Part shown: piece after piece, positions 52,597 through 61,247 of the stretch | Layout of the letters: every line of letters begins with the position of its first letter | How positions within the stretch are numbered: position 1 is the first letter of the stretch | Assembly: GCF_041538065.1 (NCBI RefSeq) | Contig: NZ_JBGORW010000004.1 | Span: 124,001-188,000, forward strand | Length of the DNA: 64,000 nucleotides | Direction of reading: 5' to 3' | Origin: Leptotrichia hongkongensis | GTDB lineage: Bacteria; Fusobacteriota; Fusobacteriia; Fusobacteriales; Leptotrichiaceae | Translations under genes and position numbers: made by a program | Notes under the pieces: model-generated | Databases searched by the model: none | Seen by the model: the letters and a program-made list of their open reading frames with translations, nothing else | What the model was told of the DNA's origin: nothing

Positions 52597-52919
52597 TTTA
52601 CCACCTTGATAATATCCTTTTCGATATCCCCATACTTTAAATTTTTTAAATTATCTTTCAAAATAGATTTGCCTACGAATACATAATCAGTATTTTTTCT
52701 AAATTTATCCTTATGTATTTTTACAAATTCTTTAAAAATTCTTTTGATTCTATTTCGTTGAACTGCATTTCCAGTTTTTTTGCTGGCTACAAAGCCAAAT
52801 CGCTGGTCGTTATTCTTATTTTCACTTATAAAAATAATAGCATACTTTGTATGCATCTTTTTTGATTTGTTATATATTAATGAAAAATCTTTTGTTTTCT
52901 TAATTTTATTAATAGACAT
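52593..52919 (-). CDS. rnpA: ribonuclease P protein component
   Basis: The 108 residues carry the RNR motif region (GNAVQRNRIKRIFKEFV), which contacts pre-tRNA and P RNA. RnpA lowers the Mg2+ need of the ribozyme that matures tRNA 5' ends. It lies downstream of rpmH, separated by two hairpins that could attenuate its expression. Confidence 0.95.
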   Translation of the reverse strand: MSINKIKKTKDFSLIYNKSKKMHTKYAIIFISENKNNDQRFGFVASKKTGNAVQRNRIKRIFKEFVKIHKDKFRKNTDYVFVGKSILKDNLKNLKYGDIEKDIIKVVK

Positions 52920-52978
52920 ATTTCTCTTCTTTGATTTAAAATAAGTGAGAGCTTATAAATTTACGTCTAAAAAAATTT

Positions 52979-53004
52979 AGAGCGTTTTTCTTTTAAAAAG
53001 CTCT
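52979..53004 (-). terminator. second hairpin between rpmH and rnpA
   Basis: On the minus strand AGAGC-TTTTT pairs with AAAAA-GCTCT (one bulged base) around a 5-nt loop, then AAATTTTTTT follows. It is terminator-like and lies 60 bp before rnpA, so it may limit read-through. Confidence 0.6.
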
Positions 53005-53030
53005 CTAGTTTAGATATTAATGCTTTTAAA

Positions 53031-53058
53031 AACCCAGTGTTGAATTTAACACCGGGTT
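53031..53058 (-). terminator. terminator or attenuator at the end of rpmH
   Basis: AACCC-GTGTT and AACAC-GGGTT pair over 11 bp with one mismatch around a 6-nt loop. On the minus strand GGGTTTTTAAAA follows. The stem begins inside the rpmH stop codon, so it may trim expression of the downstream genes. Confidence 0.75.
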
Positions 53059-53194
53059 ATGCTGATAATTTAGCTCTTCCTTTAGCTCTTCTTCTTTTTA
53101 AAACATTTCTTCCGCTTTTATTTTGCATTCTTTTTCTAAATCCATGATCTTTTTTTCTTTTTCTTTTATTTGGTTGATATGTTCTTTTAGTCAT
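53057..53194 (-). CDS. rpmH: 50S ribosomal protein L34
   Basis: A short frame of 45 codons encodes MTKRTYQPNKRKRKKDHGF, then RKRMQNKSGRNVLKRRRAKGR and KLSA, the unmistakable L34 sequence. AAAAGGATGA provides the start context. A strong promoter lies 51 bp upstream. It heads the rnpA-yidD-yidC-jag-mnmE-gyrB run and is the first minus-strand gene left of the origin. Confidence 0.97.
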   Translation of the reverse strand: MTKRTYQPNKRKRKKDHGFRKRMQNKSGRNVLKRRRAKGRAKLSA

Positions 53195-53244
53195 CCTTTT
53201 TCCTTTCTATTATATTTTAAAAAAATTATTGTCTTTTATAGACA

Positions 53245-53273
53245 TTATATACAATATTCAAAAAAAAGTCAAG
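53245..53273 (-). promoter_or_regulatory. strong promoter of the rpmH operon
   Basis: On the minus strand TTGACT (53268-53273) and TATAAT (53245-53250) are exactly 17 nt apart. A small hairpin (TGTCT / AGACA) lies in the 5' leader just after the -10. Confidence 0.85.
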
Positions 53274-53399
53274 TTTAATGCTTTGTGTCATAAAGTATGA
53301 TAAAACTCTCTTAATATCTAACTGTAAAGCTAACAAAAAAAACTACTTGTAAATTTTATACTAAAGTTTAGCTTATTAAAAGATTTTTAGAGTTTTTGT

Positions 53400-53760
53400 T
53401 AATTATTTTTATCCACACTCCTATAATATTTAATATTATATATATTATTAAATATATTATTATTATGCACTGTGGAAATGTGGAAACATATATAAATAGA
53501 GCGGTTGTAAGAGAATATCCTGTGGAAAAAAAATTTGATTTTTGTGGAGAAATATTATCAACAAAGTTTCGCACATGATTGTCAACAGCTTATGTGGGAA
53601 AATGAAAACTATGTGTATAATATGTGGGAATGCAATAGAAATCACTATATATAATTATTGTGGAAAAAATTGTACAAAAGTTATAAAGCATTGTAAATAC
53701 TGAAAAAATTAATATTTTTTCTTGTGGAAAAGCATGTGGAAAACTTTTGTGGAAAATCTT
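53400..53760. other. replication origin, left DnaA-box cluster (oriC-1)
   Basis: The 680 bp between rpmH and dnaA hold about a dozen DnaA boxes. They include a perfect TTATCCACA at 53409 and TGTGGAAA(A/C/T) copies at about 53470, 53478, 53521, 53659, 53723, 53735 and 53749. Looser forms are at 53543, 53593, 53612 and 53623. Runs of A+T only (53425-53465) could be the unwinding element. Gene direction reverses here. No other large feature is seen. Confidence 0.88.
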
Positions 53761-53787
53761 GATTATTTATTTTATATATGTTATAGT
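53759..53787 (+). promoter_or_regulatory. promoter of dnaA
   Basis: TTGATT (53759-53764) and TATAGT (53782-53787) are 17 nt apart. The -35 adjoins the last DnaA box (53749-53757), so DnaA could repress its own gene. The leader is about 80 nt. Confidence 0.7.
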
Positions 53788-53872
53788 TAAGGCAAATAGA
53801 AAGGCTGGAATTATTGTGAAATTTAAAATTTTTATTTATAGGAATACTGTTAAAAAAGGAGAGAAAAAATAA

Positions 53873-55225
53873 ATGGATGTTGTGAAATTGTGGGAAAAAA
53901 TTAAGAAAATTATGAAAAAAAGAGTTAATGAAGGGGAATTTGAGCTGTTTTTTGAAAATGTGGAGGCAACTAAACTTGAAGAGAGTGTCTTTACTCTTAC
54001 TTGTAATTCGAAGCTAATAAAGGAAAATATGGAAAAATATAAAAGCCAGATGGAAGAAATTATAGAAATTGTGACAGATGAAGAAGTTACGATAAACTTT
54101 GAGATAAAAAAACAGGATGTGATGTCGTATAAGCCTGAAACTCACAGTTTTCCAAAAGAAACAATGGAAAAAGCTTCACTTGTTCACACAGGACTAAATC
54201 CAAAGCACAGGCTTGATAATTTTGTTGTTGGGGAAAACAGTAAGCTTGCATATAATGCCTGTCTTGCAGTTGTAAAAAATCCAACGGTTTATAACCCTCT
54301 TTTTATTTTTGGAAGTTCAGGGCTTGGAAAAACCCATCTTATGCAGGCTGTAGGAAATGCAATTTTAGAAAATGACCCAAGTAAGCGTGTTTATTATTCT
54401 ACTTCTGAAGAATTTGCAAATGAATTTTTTAAAGTTTTGAACAGTGGACGAATTCAGCATTTTCGTGATACATTCCGTGCTTTAGATGTACTTCTTCTAG
54501 ATGATATACAATTTTTTGAAAAGGTGTTTGGACGTGGAGAAGGGACTGTGGAAGAAGAATTTTTCCACACATTTAACAAGTTGCAGGAACTTGGAAAACA
54601 GATAATAATGATAAGTGACAAGTCGCCAAAGGAAATAAAAAATCTGTCAAAACGTCTAGAATCAAGATTTTTGTCAGGCCTAACAGTGGAAATCCAAAGT
54701 CCAGGATATGAAACTCGTATGATGATTCTAAAAAACATGGCAAAAGCACAGGGAATCGAAATAGACGACAGTATTTTAGAATATATTTCAGACTCTCTTG
54801 ATACAAACGTAAGAGAACTGGAAGGAACGCTTACAAATTTAAATGCCCGTGCAAAACTTCTAGATGAACAGATAACGTTAGAACTTGTGCAGGAAATGCT
54901 TATGCATAACGTAAAACGAGAACAGTCTAAAGTAACAGCAAAAAAAGTAATAGAAATGATTTCTGCACAGTATGGTGTCAGTGTAACCGACATGAAATCC
55001 AAAAAACGTCAGAAAAAAATAGTTGAAACAAGACAAATTGCAATGTATCTGTTAAAGAATAATGATGAATTGGATTTAAGCCTGACAGCAATTGGTGGAC
55101 TTTTTGGCGGAAAAGATCACAGCACGGTTATAAGCAGTATTAGAAAAATTGATAAGAAAACGAAGGAAGATGTTGCGTTTAAAAAAGAAATTGAAGCTTT
55201 AAACAAGAAGATTTTCAGAGCTTAG
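53873..55225 (+). CDS. dnaA: chromosomal replication initiator protein DnaA
   Basis: The 450 residues have the four standard domains: an N-terminal DnaB-interaction domain, a linker (about 85-110), the AAA+ domain with GSSGLGKT (147-154) and the Walker B VLLLDDIQFF near 207, and the C-terminal DNA-binding domain with GGKDHSTVISSIRKI. An AAAGGAGAG site lies 9 nt before the ATG. It is flanked by two DnaA-box clusters. dnaN does not follow it; a 106-aa gene does. Confidence 0.98.
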   Translation: MDVVKLWEKIKKIMKKRVNEGEFELFFENVEATKLEESVFTLTCNSKLIKENMEKYKSQMEEIIEIVTDEEVTINFEIKKQDVMSYKPETHSFPKETMEKASLVHTGLNPKHRLDNFVVGENSKLAYNACLAVVKNPTVYNPLFIFGSSGLGKTHLMQAVGNAILENDPSKRVYYSTSEEFANEFFKVLNSGRIQHFRDTFRALDVLLLDDIQFFEKVFGRGEGTVEEEFFHTFNKLQELGKQIIMISDKSPKEIKNLSKRLESRFLSGLTVEIQSPGYETRMMILKNMAKAQGIEIDDSILEYISDSLDTNVRELEGTLTNLNARAKLLDEQITLELVQEMLMHNVKREQSKVTAKKVIEMISAQYGVSVTDMKSKKRQKKIVETRQIAMYLLKNNDELDLSLTAIGGLFGGKDHSTVISSIRKIDKKTKEDVAFKKEIEALNKKIFRA

Positions 55226-55275
55226 ATGTTTTTTTAAACAAAAACTCTTATTTTAATTTTAGGAAGTGAAATTAA

Positions 55276-55596
55276 GTGTGTGATAAATGTTCAGAAATAA
55301 TTCTAGTTTTTGAAAAATATAAAGCAAAAAAAGAATATGGAAATATGATTAAGGAAGTTTGTAAACTCATTGTGTCGAAAATAGAACAAAATGAAATGGA
55401 AATATATGCCGCTGATTGTCCGATAGAAAAAATAATGGAAACTGTCGAAAAAGAAGAACATTATACTATTTGCACATATCTGAAATGTTTAAAGTGTAAA
55501 AATTATTACTTTTTTGGTATTTGTATAAGAGGAGAGCCAGTTTATAAAAAGATAGAAAATATTAATAGGGAAAAAATAGATAGTCTGATATGGTGA
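55276..55596 (+). CDS. small cysteine-rich protein, unknown function
   Basis: The start is GTG with AGGAAG 9 nt upstream. The 106 residues have two Cys pairs, MCDKC at the start and CLKCKNYY near residue 70, which suggest a zinc-binding site, and the ending KIDSLIW. The segment YYFFGICIRGEPVYKKIE looks conserved, but I cannot name a family. It takes the place normally held by dnaN and lies 50 bp after dnaA, between the two halves of the origin. Confidence 0.65.
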   Translation: MCDKCSEIILVFEKYKAKKEYGNMIKEVCKLIVSKIEQNEMEIYAADCPIEKIMETVEKEEHYTICTYLKCLKCKNYYFFGICIRGEPVYKKIENINREKIDSLIW

Positions 55597-55654
55597 AAAT
55601 ACGGAAGTTATTTTGAAAAAAATGTAAATTTTTAGGATTATAGAAAGTGTTGAA

Positions 55655-56190
55655 AAGATGTGGAAAAATAAAGGAGCCACTTTAAAAGTTATCCACAGTT
55701 GAAAAAGTTTTCTACATAGATTGTTTTTATAAAAAAATTTTAGTAAAAAAATTAAATTATATTTAATAAAATAAATTGTAAAATTGTAATGTGTAAAAAC
55801 AAAAATTAATTTCCACTATATGTTGAAAATTTATACACAAAAATTGTGGAAAAAATTAATCAAAAATATTGTATTAAAACAAGTTTTGTGGAAAAATAAA
55901 ATTTTATTGTGTAAAACTAAAATTTAGATATCCACAATAATAAACAAAATTTTCCACATTTGTGGATAAATCAAAAATAATTAATTTTAAATTAAAGAAA
56001 AATTGTGATAGAATAATAAAAATAAAAACATATAAATTTTCTCCACATATGAAAAAATTAATTCCACAATTTAAGGAGGAAAAAAATTCACAAAGGAATT
56101 CTTTAAAAATAAGAATATATTATAACTGTGGAAAAGATGTGGAAATATTTGTGGGAAAAGTTTTCAACGTAAAAATCGGATTTTCCACAA
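55655..56190. other. replication origin, right DnaA-box cluster (oriC-2)
   Basis: The 685 bp between the 106-aa gene and the lipoprotein gene hold about a dozen further boxes. TTATCCACA is at 55689 and TGTGGATAA at 55961. TGTGGAAA(A/T) is at 55659, 55845, 55887, 56127 and 56138. TTTTCCACA is at 55950 and 56181. TTATACACA is at 55831. An 86-codon frame crossing the cluster has codons dictated by the boxes and is not taken as a gene. Confidence 0.82.
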
Positions 56191-56281
56191 TAAAATTAAA
56201 CATTAATTTGGTTAATGGTTGAATTAGTAATAGATAGATTTTAAGCTATAATAATATTAGGTATGAAGGTGTTGAAGTAAG

Positions 56282-57235
56282 ATGAAAAAAATGATGATGA
56301 TGTTATTAATTATACTTTCCATGCTATGTCTTCATTCCTGCAGAGACCCTGAAGAAGTAACAGCTATGAATGAAGAAAAAATGCTAGATGACTATATGGA
56401 GATGCTCAAAAAAGAATTTAACTTGAGAATGAACAAGGGAGCATATTATGTAAAGGAAGAACAGCTTGTAGCTGGAGATTTGATACATAATCCATACTCC
56501 TATGTCCTGTACAGCTATAACATTCCTAAGTATAAATCAGAATTCTTTTATAACAGAGAAGTAATACATGTAGAATCTCCTCCAACAAAATTTCGTTTTG
56601 AAGGAGGAGATAGGTTAATATGGCCTCTTGAATTCGAAGCTTTAAAAGACATTCCATTTTTTAATAAAACAACAAAATCAAGATTATTACTTGAAATTAT
56701 TGATTACTATGGATTAAGGCCGTATTTATGGAGCAGTCTCATATACGATAAATCCAAAGGAAATGACTTTGAAAAGATAGAAAAAATATTAAAAAAACAT
56801 GGTATAAAATATGATAAAAAAATACAAGTTGGAGTTTCTGGAAGAACATGGGTATGTGGTATAATACCAAAAGAATGGAATAATAAAATTTCTGAAAAGA
56901 GTTTGACAAGAACAAATACAGTACTAACAGTAATAGATGAGGAATGTGGAAATCAAATAGTGGAAGGGAAAGTAGAAAGGCTGAAAATGTATGGCAAAAA
57001 ATTAGAGGAATATTTTTCAAAGCCTAGAAATTTTGAGGAGATAGACTGGTATGAATTTATGAAATTTAATAATATTCATCCTATTATATCAATTTATGTA
57101 GGATATTTTTCGAAAGAAAAAATTGAAAAAATTAGAGATGAAATAAAGTCATACTATAATCAAAAAGATTTTACAATTCTGTTTTGTTATTGGGTAGATA
57201 ATGGTAATGGATATGATGAAAAATACATTTGGTAA
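56282..57235 (+). CDS. lipoprotein, unknown function
   Basis: An N-terminal signal ends in a lipobox (LCLHSC, Cys20), so it should be lipid-anchored. The mature part of about 297 residues is charged and has HVESPPTKFRFEGGDRLIWPLEF near 95 and RTWVCGIIPKEWN near 190. The family is not recognised. It lies downstream of oriC-2 and 25 bp before yaaA. Confidence 0.7.
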   Translation: MKKMMMMLLIILSMLCLHSCRDPEEVTAMNEEKMLDDYMEMLKKEFNLRMNKGAYYVKEEQLVAGDLIHNPYSYVLYSYNIPKYKSEFFYNREVIHVESPPTKFRFEGGDRLIWPLEFEALKDIPFFNKTTKSRLLLEIIDYYGLRPYLWSSLIYDKSKGNDFEKIEKILKKHGIKYDKKIQVGVSGRTWVCGIIPKEWNNKISEKSLTRTNTVLTVIDEECGNQIVEGKVERLKMYGKKLEEYFSKPRNFEEIDWYEFMKFNNIHPIISIYVGYFSKEKIEKIRDEIKSYYNQKDFTILFCYWVDNGNGYDEKYIW

Positions 57236-57259
57236 AAAGTAAGTTATGGAGGGAAATAA

Positions 57260-57496
57260 ATGAAAAATATAGATAATGAAATTGAAGAAGTTGTTATAAA
57301 TACTGAGTTTATAAAATTGGATCAGCTTTTGAAGTGGGCAAACTTTACAGGTTCTGGAGTGGAAGCAAAAATGTTTATTCAGAATGGTGAAGTAAAGGTA
57401 AATAACGCTGTGGAAACTAGACGTGGGAAAAAAATTTATGATGGGGATATTGTGGAGTTTGCTGGAGAAAAAGTTATTGTAAGGGCAAGACATTAA
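57260..57496 (+). CDS. yaaA: S4-domain RNA-binding protein YaaA
   Basis: The 78-residue protein is essentially one S4 domain: FIKLDQLLKWANFTGSGVEA, then KMFIQNGEVKVNNAVETRRGKKI. It resembles B. subtilis YaaA (RlbA), which is encoded between dnaN and recF. Its place ahead of recF matches that order, only dnaN is lacking. GGAGG lies 8 nt before the ATG. Confidence 0.9.
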   Translation: MKNIDNEIEEVVINTEFIKLDQLLKWANFTGSGVEAKMFIQNGEVKVNNAVETRRGKKIYDGDIVEFAGEKVIVRARH

Positions 57497-57500
57497 ATAG

Positions 57501-57734
57501 TTTGTTGATTTATCCAGTTTATTGCGACAAGAGGAAATTTGAGAACTTCTTTTATTTAGCGGATATTTAACTATTGATGAAAAAATTGGGGAAGACTATG
57601 AGGATGTGTATTCCTTGAGACTGCCTAATAGGGAGGTAAAGGAGTTTTTTAGGAAGAAATTTATTGATGTAAATTTTGGGGAAAAGCAGTTAAAGTCAGT
57701 TACAGATAGTTATAGTGTGAAAGGGAAGAAATAG
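57501..57734 (+). pseudogene. remnant of an AAA/PD-(D/E)xK (PDDEXK_9 family) protein
   Basis: The frame encodes FVDLSSLLRQEEI, then TGA, then ELLLFSGYLTIDEKIG, YSLRLPNREVKEFFRKKFI and a short tail before TAG at 57732. The SGYLTI and LR(L/I)PN(R/K)EV motifs are typical of the linker and start of the C-terminal nuclease of AAA-ATPase-like/DUF1703 proteins. No start, ATPase or nuclease core remains. The nonsense codon could be a TGG-to-TGA change. The recF ribosome-binding site lies in its last codons. Confidence 0.65.
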
Positions 57735-57736
57735 CG

Positions 57737-58825
57737 ATGTATTTGGATCAGATTAGTTTTAATAACTTTCGTTGCCTTGCGGATGGGAAGTTGAAGTTTG
57801 ACAGGTATTTTAATTTAATATATGGGAAGAATGGACAGGGGAAGACATCGCTTATTGAGGCTGTTCATTTTTTGGCTACTGGGAAAAGCTTTAGGACTAA
57901 GAAAGTGAAAGAGATTCGCAAGTATAATTTGAACAGGCTGATTGTATTTGGGAAATATAAAAATAAGGATTTATCGGAAAATGCTATTGCTATTGATGTG
58001 AATGAGGATAAGAAAGATTTTTACATTGATAGGGAAAAAGATAAATATATAAACTATGTGGGGTTACTTAACATTATTTCATTTATTCCTGAGGATATTG
58101 AGCTGATTATTGGGAATCCTGGTGTTAGGAGAAACTTTTTTAATTACGAGATTTCGCAGGCAAAAAAGGAGTATTTACAGTCGATTGTGAATTTTGAGAA
58201 AATATTGAAGGTGCGGAACAAGCTTATAAAGGAAAAAAAGACTGGCGAGGAAATTTATAAGATATATAACGAAAAATTTATAGAGGAAGGGCTAAATATT
58301 GTTTTAAATCGGCAGGAATTTATAAAAAAAATATCAATTTTATTAAACTTGAATTATCGTAAATTATTTGATGAAAATTCAGAGCTGAAATTAAAATACG
58401 ACTGTTTTCTTGGGGATGTGGAAAAGAAGACTAGAGAAGAACTGAAGGAAAAATTTGAAGTGCTATGTAAAAGGAAAAGTGAAAGGGAAAAATTTCTTGG
58501 ATACAGTTTGCTCGGACCTCAAAAAGATGATTTTATCTTTGAGCTGAATGGAAAAAATGCAAAGGCATATTCTTCACAAGGGGAGAAAAAATCTATAATA
58601 TTCTCGCTAAAAATTTCGGAAATTGATATTTTAATAAAGGAAAAAAAGGAATATCCGATATTTCTGATGGATGATATTGCTTCATATTTTGATGAAGTGA
58701 GAAAAAAAAGTATTTTAAGCTATTTTGAAAATAAAAAAATCCAATGTTTTATAACTTCGACAGAGGATTTGGGCATAGAGGGGAAAAAATTTATTGTGGA
58801 AAAGGGGAAGATTATTGATGAGTAA
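57737..58825 (+). CDS. recF: DNA replication and repair protein RecF
   Basis: Walker A is GKNGQGKT (30-37). The signature is YSSQGEKKSIIFSLKISEI, Walker B is FLMDDIASYFDE, and LLGPQKDDFIFEL is family-specific. At 362 residues the length is normal. RecF acts with RecO and RecR to load RecA at gaps. GGGAAG lies 9 nt before the ATG. Confidence 0.97.
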   Translation: MYLDQISFNNFRCLADGKLKFDRYFNLIYGKNGQGKTSLIEAVHFLATGKSFRTKKVKEIRKYNLNRLIVFGKYKNKDLSENAIAIDVNEDKKDFYIDREKDKYINYVGLLNIISFIPEDIELIIGNPGVRRNFFNYEISQAKKEYLQSIVNFEKILKVRNKLIKEKKTGEEIYKIYNEKFIEEGLNIVLNRQEFIKKISILLNLNYRKLFDENSELKLKYDCFLGDVEKKTREELKEKFEVLCKRKSEREKFLGYSLLGPQKDDFIFELNGKNAKAYSSQGEKKSIIFSLKISEIDILIKEKKEYPIFLMDDIASYFDEVRKKSILSYFENKKIQCFITSTEDLGIEGKKFIVEKGKIIDE

Positions 58826-58839
58826 AAAGGGGTTGAAAA

Positions 58840-59883
58840 ATGGAAGGAATTAAGGATTTAAAGAATTTGGCACTGGAAGCAATTGAGAAAAGAAGTTCGC
58901 TTTTGAAAAATGAAAAATATATTTTGTGGAAAATCAAGAAAAATTGGAAGCAGATTGTGAGTGGGCCAATTGGCGAGAAAACTTATCCGAAAAGTCTATT
59001 TAATGGAAATCTTGTTGTGGTTATCAATGATGGCGTTATTTATCACACGACAATAATGTATGCGGAAAATATAAAGGAAAAAATAAACACATTTTTGAAT
59101 GGGAAATTTTTGGAAAGTATCGAATTTTCGAAGATAAATTACAAAATAAAGCGTGATTTGCTGGATGAACTTATTGAAAATGAGGAAAATAGAGGGACAA
59201 TTCGGGCTGGGGAAATTCCAAGAGGAAATGTTAGAGAAAGAAATAGGAATATTGATTCTGAAAATAAAATTGCAGAAAAAGTAAAGGATATTGTGCTTTT
59301 GCCTGAAGAAGTTAAGGAAATTCATGAGAATATTGATAAAATTGACAAAAAGTATGAAGATATTGCCAGAAGGCTGGAAAAAATTGCGATAAAACTGAAA
59401 AAGAGAGAAAAATACCTAAAGAATAATGGATATATTGAGTGTGAAAACTGTAAAATTTTATTTTTGCAGGAAAACAGCGAGAAAATGTGCTTTGAGTGTA
59501 GAATGAATGAAAAAAATCGAAAATTTCAGAAAATGGCTGATTTAATAAGAAATAAACCGTATATTTCAGAAAAACAGGCGGTCCGAATGACAAATACCGA
59601 TAAATCTACATATTATAAAGCAAGAGATATATTGGCACAGCAGACTTACAATGATATGCTTTATTACTGCCTTGAAAAAAACAGGGAGATTTCTTTAAAT
59701 GAAGATTATGAGTTTGAAATTCGGAGTGAGTCGAGGGAAGATGTGGAAAAATTTATAAAAAATTATGTGGACTATAAAATTGGGAGTGATAATGAGGAAG
59801 TCTTTAAGATTGAGAGAAAGTGGGCTTTGAAAAGATTAAGAAAGGATATGAAATTTAGGCTTGAGAATAATAGGAGATATTGA
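58840..59883 (+). CDS. DciA-like (DUF721) protein with a zinc-binding C-terminal extension
   Basis: Residues 15-105 match DciA/DUF721: ILWKIKKNWKQIVSGPIGEKTYP, then SLFNGNLVVVI and FLNGKFLESIEFSKINYKI. DciA loads or stimulates the replicative helicase DnaB in bacteria without DnaC. Here, a long helical linker and a four-cysteine site (Cys201, Cys204, Cys217, Cys220) follow, then a region that may bind nucleic acid. Most DciA proteins are much shorter. It follows recF by 14 bp. Confidence 0.75.
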   Translation: MEGIKDLKNLALEAIEKRSSLLKNEKYILWKIKKNWKQIVSGPIGEKTYPKSLFNGNLVVVINDGVIYHTTIMYAENIKEKINTFLNGKFLESIEFSKINYKIKRDLLDELIENEENRGTIRAGEIPRGNVRERNRNIDSENKIAEKVKDIVLLPEEVKEIHENIDKIDKKYEDIARRLEKIAIKLKKREKYLKNNGYIECENCKILFLQENSEKMCFECRMNEKNRKFQKMADLIRNKPYISEKQAVRMTNTDKSTYYKARDILAQQTYNDMLYYCLEKNREISLNEDYEFEIRSESREDVEKFIKNYVDYKIGSDNEEVFKIERKWALKRLRKDMKFRLENNRRY

Positions 59884-60377
59884 TTTTTATAGTAAAATTT
59901 TTTTAAAACATATTTCAATATCATGATTTATTCGGATTAATATTATTACTCATTTAAAAAATAAATGTTTAATAAATTTTGAATTATGCACTATTTAGTA
60001 GGGAATTAAAACTTCTTGTTTTCAATATAGTTTCTATTTTTTTATTGGATTTAGTATTAGATTATTTGTTTAATAACAGTTTTTATTATTTTTATTATGT
60101 TTTTTCTTTTATTTTCACAGGATTGCTCGTTGCCGCAAATCCTTATCTTGCAATAAAAGTTTATCCTGAGAATCAAAATGTATGGTAAGATTGCTACGCA
60201 ACACCTATGGCTAGACTCCGACTTTTATTTGCCCAACTTCGAAACTCCTCCTTCTAGTCGTCAAACAGTCGTAGTTAAACAAATAAAAGCTCCGTCGGTT
60301 TATTAAAACTAAAAAATATGATAAAATAATATATCTTAACTATTTGATAAAAAATTTTGAAAGAAGGTAAAAAGGAT
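59884..60377. other. intergenic region with repeat R2 copy 2
   Basis: A TTG-started frame at 59979-60188 could encode 69 residues with two hydrophobic helices, but it has no ribosome-binding site and its second half is repeat sequence. The region holds the T/A-rich tract shared with other R2/R3 copies (60085-60116, TTTTTCTTTTATTTTC), a decayed hairpin (60117-60145) and R2 copy 2. Confidence 0.5.
60204..60309 (-). repeat. dispersed repeat R2, copy 2
   Basis: This is the reverse complement of 27027-27132 over 106 bp with about six mismatches. The inverted repeat CTTTTATTTG / CAAATAAAAG is intact. The matching hairpin lies about 60 bp away rather than adjacent. Confidence 0.85.
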
Positions 60378-61169
60378 ATGAAGAAAATATTTTTAATGAT
60401 TGGAATGTTATTGGGAATTAATGGGTTTGCAGAAAAAAATATTAATAAAAATAATGTGAAAATAAAGCAGTCTGTGATAGCTACAACATATACGTATCCA
60501 GATGGTAAAAATCCGTTTTGGAATGATGTCTTGACACTTGGGAAAGATAAAGTTCCTTATGTGCTGATAAATCCAAATAATGGTGCAGGAAAAAAGGTAG
60601 AAGTAAATTATGCGGCTCAGATTAAGAAAAATAAAGAGGCTGGAATTAAGAACATTGCTTATATTCCGACAACATATCAGAAGCGAAATATTAAGGAAGT
60701 AAAGGCGGAAGTTGATAAGTATTTTGAATTTTATGGAAAGGATAGTATAAATGGATTCTTTTTTGATGAAATTGCGACTAGTACTCCTCAGCAGGTAAGC
60801 TATATGAAGGAAGTTTTTGAATATGTAAAAAGTAAGTCAAAAAATAACCTTGTGATTGCTAATCCTGGAGCATCTATTACAGATGCAATTTCGCCGTATG
60901 CAGATATTTTTGTGACAAGTGAGGTAAGCGCAAATACGTATATTAACAAATTTGAAAAGCCAAAATCTAATTTTGAAAATAATCAGTCAAATGCAAAACA
61001 TATCTGGCATATTGTGCATAGTGCGACTCCTAAGGAATATGCTGAGATTGTGAGGCTTTCTCGACAAAGAAATGCAGGATGGCTGATGATAACGGATGAC
61101 ATTATGCCAAATCCGTATGATAAGAAGCCGTCTAAATTTATAGAAATGGTAAATATGATTAATAATTAA
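60378..61169 (+). CDS. secreted spherulin-4-like putative glycoside hydrolase
   Basis: A signal peptide (MKKIFLMIGMLLGINGFA) precedes a TIM-barrel-like domain related to the spherulation-specific family 4: QSVIATTYTYPDG, then VLINPNNGAGKK, NIAYIPTTYQKRN, SINGFFFDEIATS (likely acid residues) and VIANPGASI. Some relatives cleave galactosaminoglycans or other polysaccharides. The start at 60378 is the second ATG-frame start; the one at 60357 leaves the signal longer. It stands alone. Confidence 0.8.
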   Translation: MKKIFLMIGMLLGINGFAEKNINKNNVKIKQSVIATTYTYPDGKNPFWNDVLTLGKDKVPYVLINPNNGAGKKVEVNYAAQIKKNKEAGIKNIAYIPTTYQKRNIKEVKAEVDKYFEFYGKDSINGFFFDEIATSTPQQVSYMKEVFEYVKSKSKNNLVIANPGASITDAISPYADIFVTSEVSANTYINKFEKPKSNFENNQSNAKHIWHIVHSATPKEYAEIVRLSRQRNAGWLMITDDIMPNPYDKKPSKFIEMVNMINN

Positions 61170-61247
61170 TTTTGATACTATTTGATTTTACGATTGTTTA
61201 GTTTTTATAAGTTGATTTTAAAAAGTTAAAATATAGATGGAGAAAAG

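Noticed and set aside
53368..53645. Three overlapping 60-68 codon frames in the origin
   Set aside because: They lie on both strands over DnaA boxes with no ribosome-binding sites; this is non-coding origin DNA.
54454..55002. 182-codon minus-strand frame inside dnaA
   Set aside because: Shadow of dnaA on the opposite strand; no start signal and low-complexity Ser/Phe composition.
55962..56222. 86-codon plus-strand frame between the 106-aa gene and the lipoprotein gene
   Set aside because: It runs through many DnaA boxes, has no ribosome-binding site, and its composition is set by the boxes.
59979..60188. 69-codon frame with hydrophobic segments after the DciA-like gene
   Set aside because: TTG start without a ribosome-binding site, and its second half coincides with the repeat-associated hairpin.
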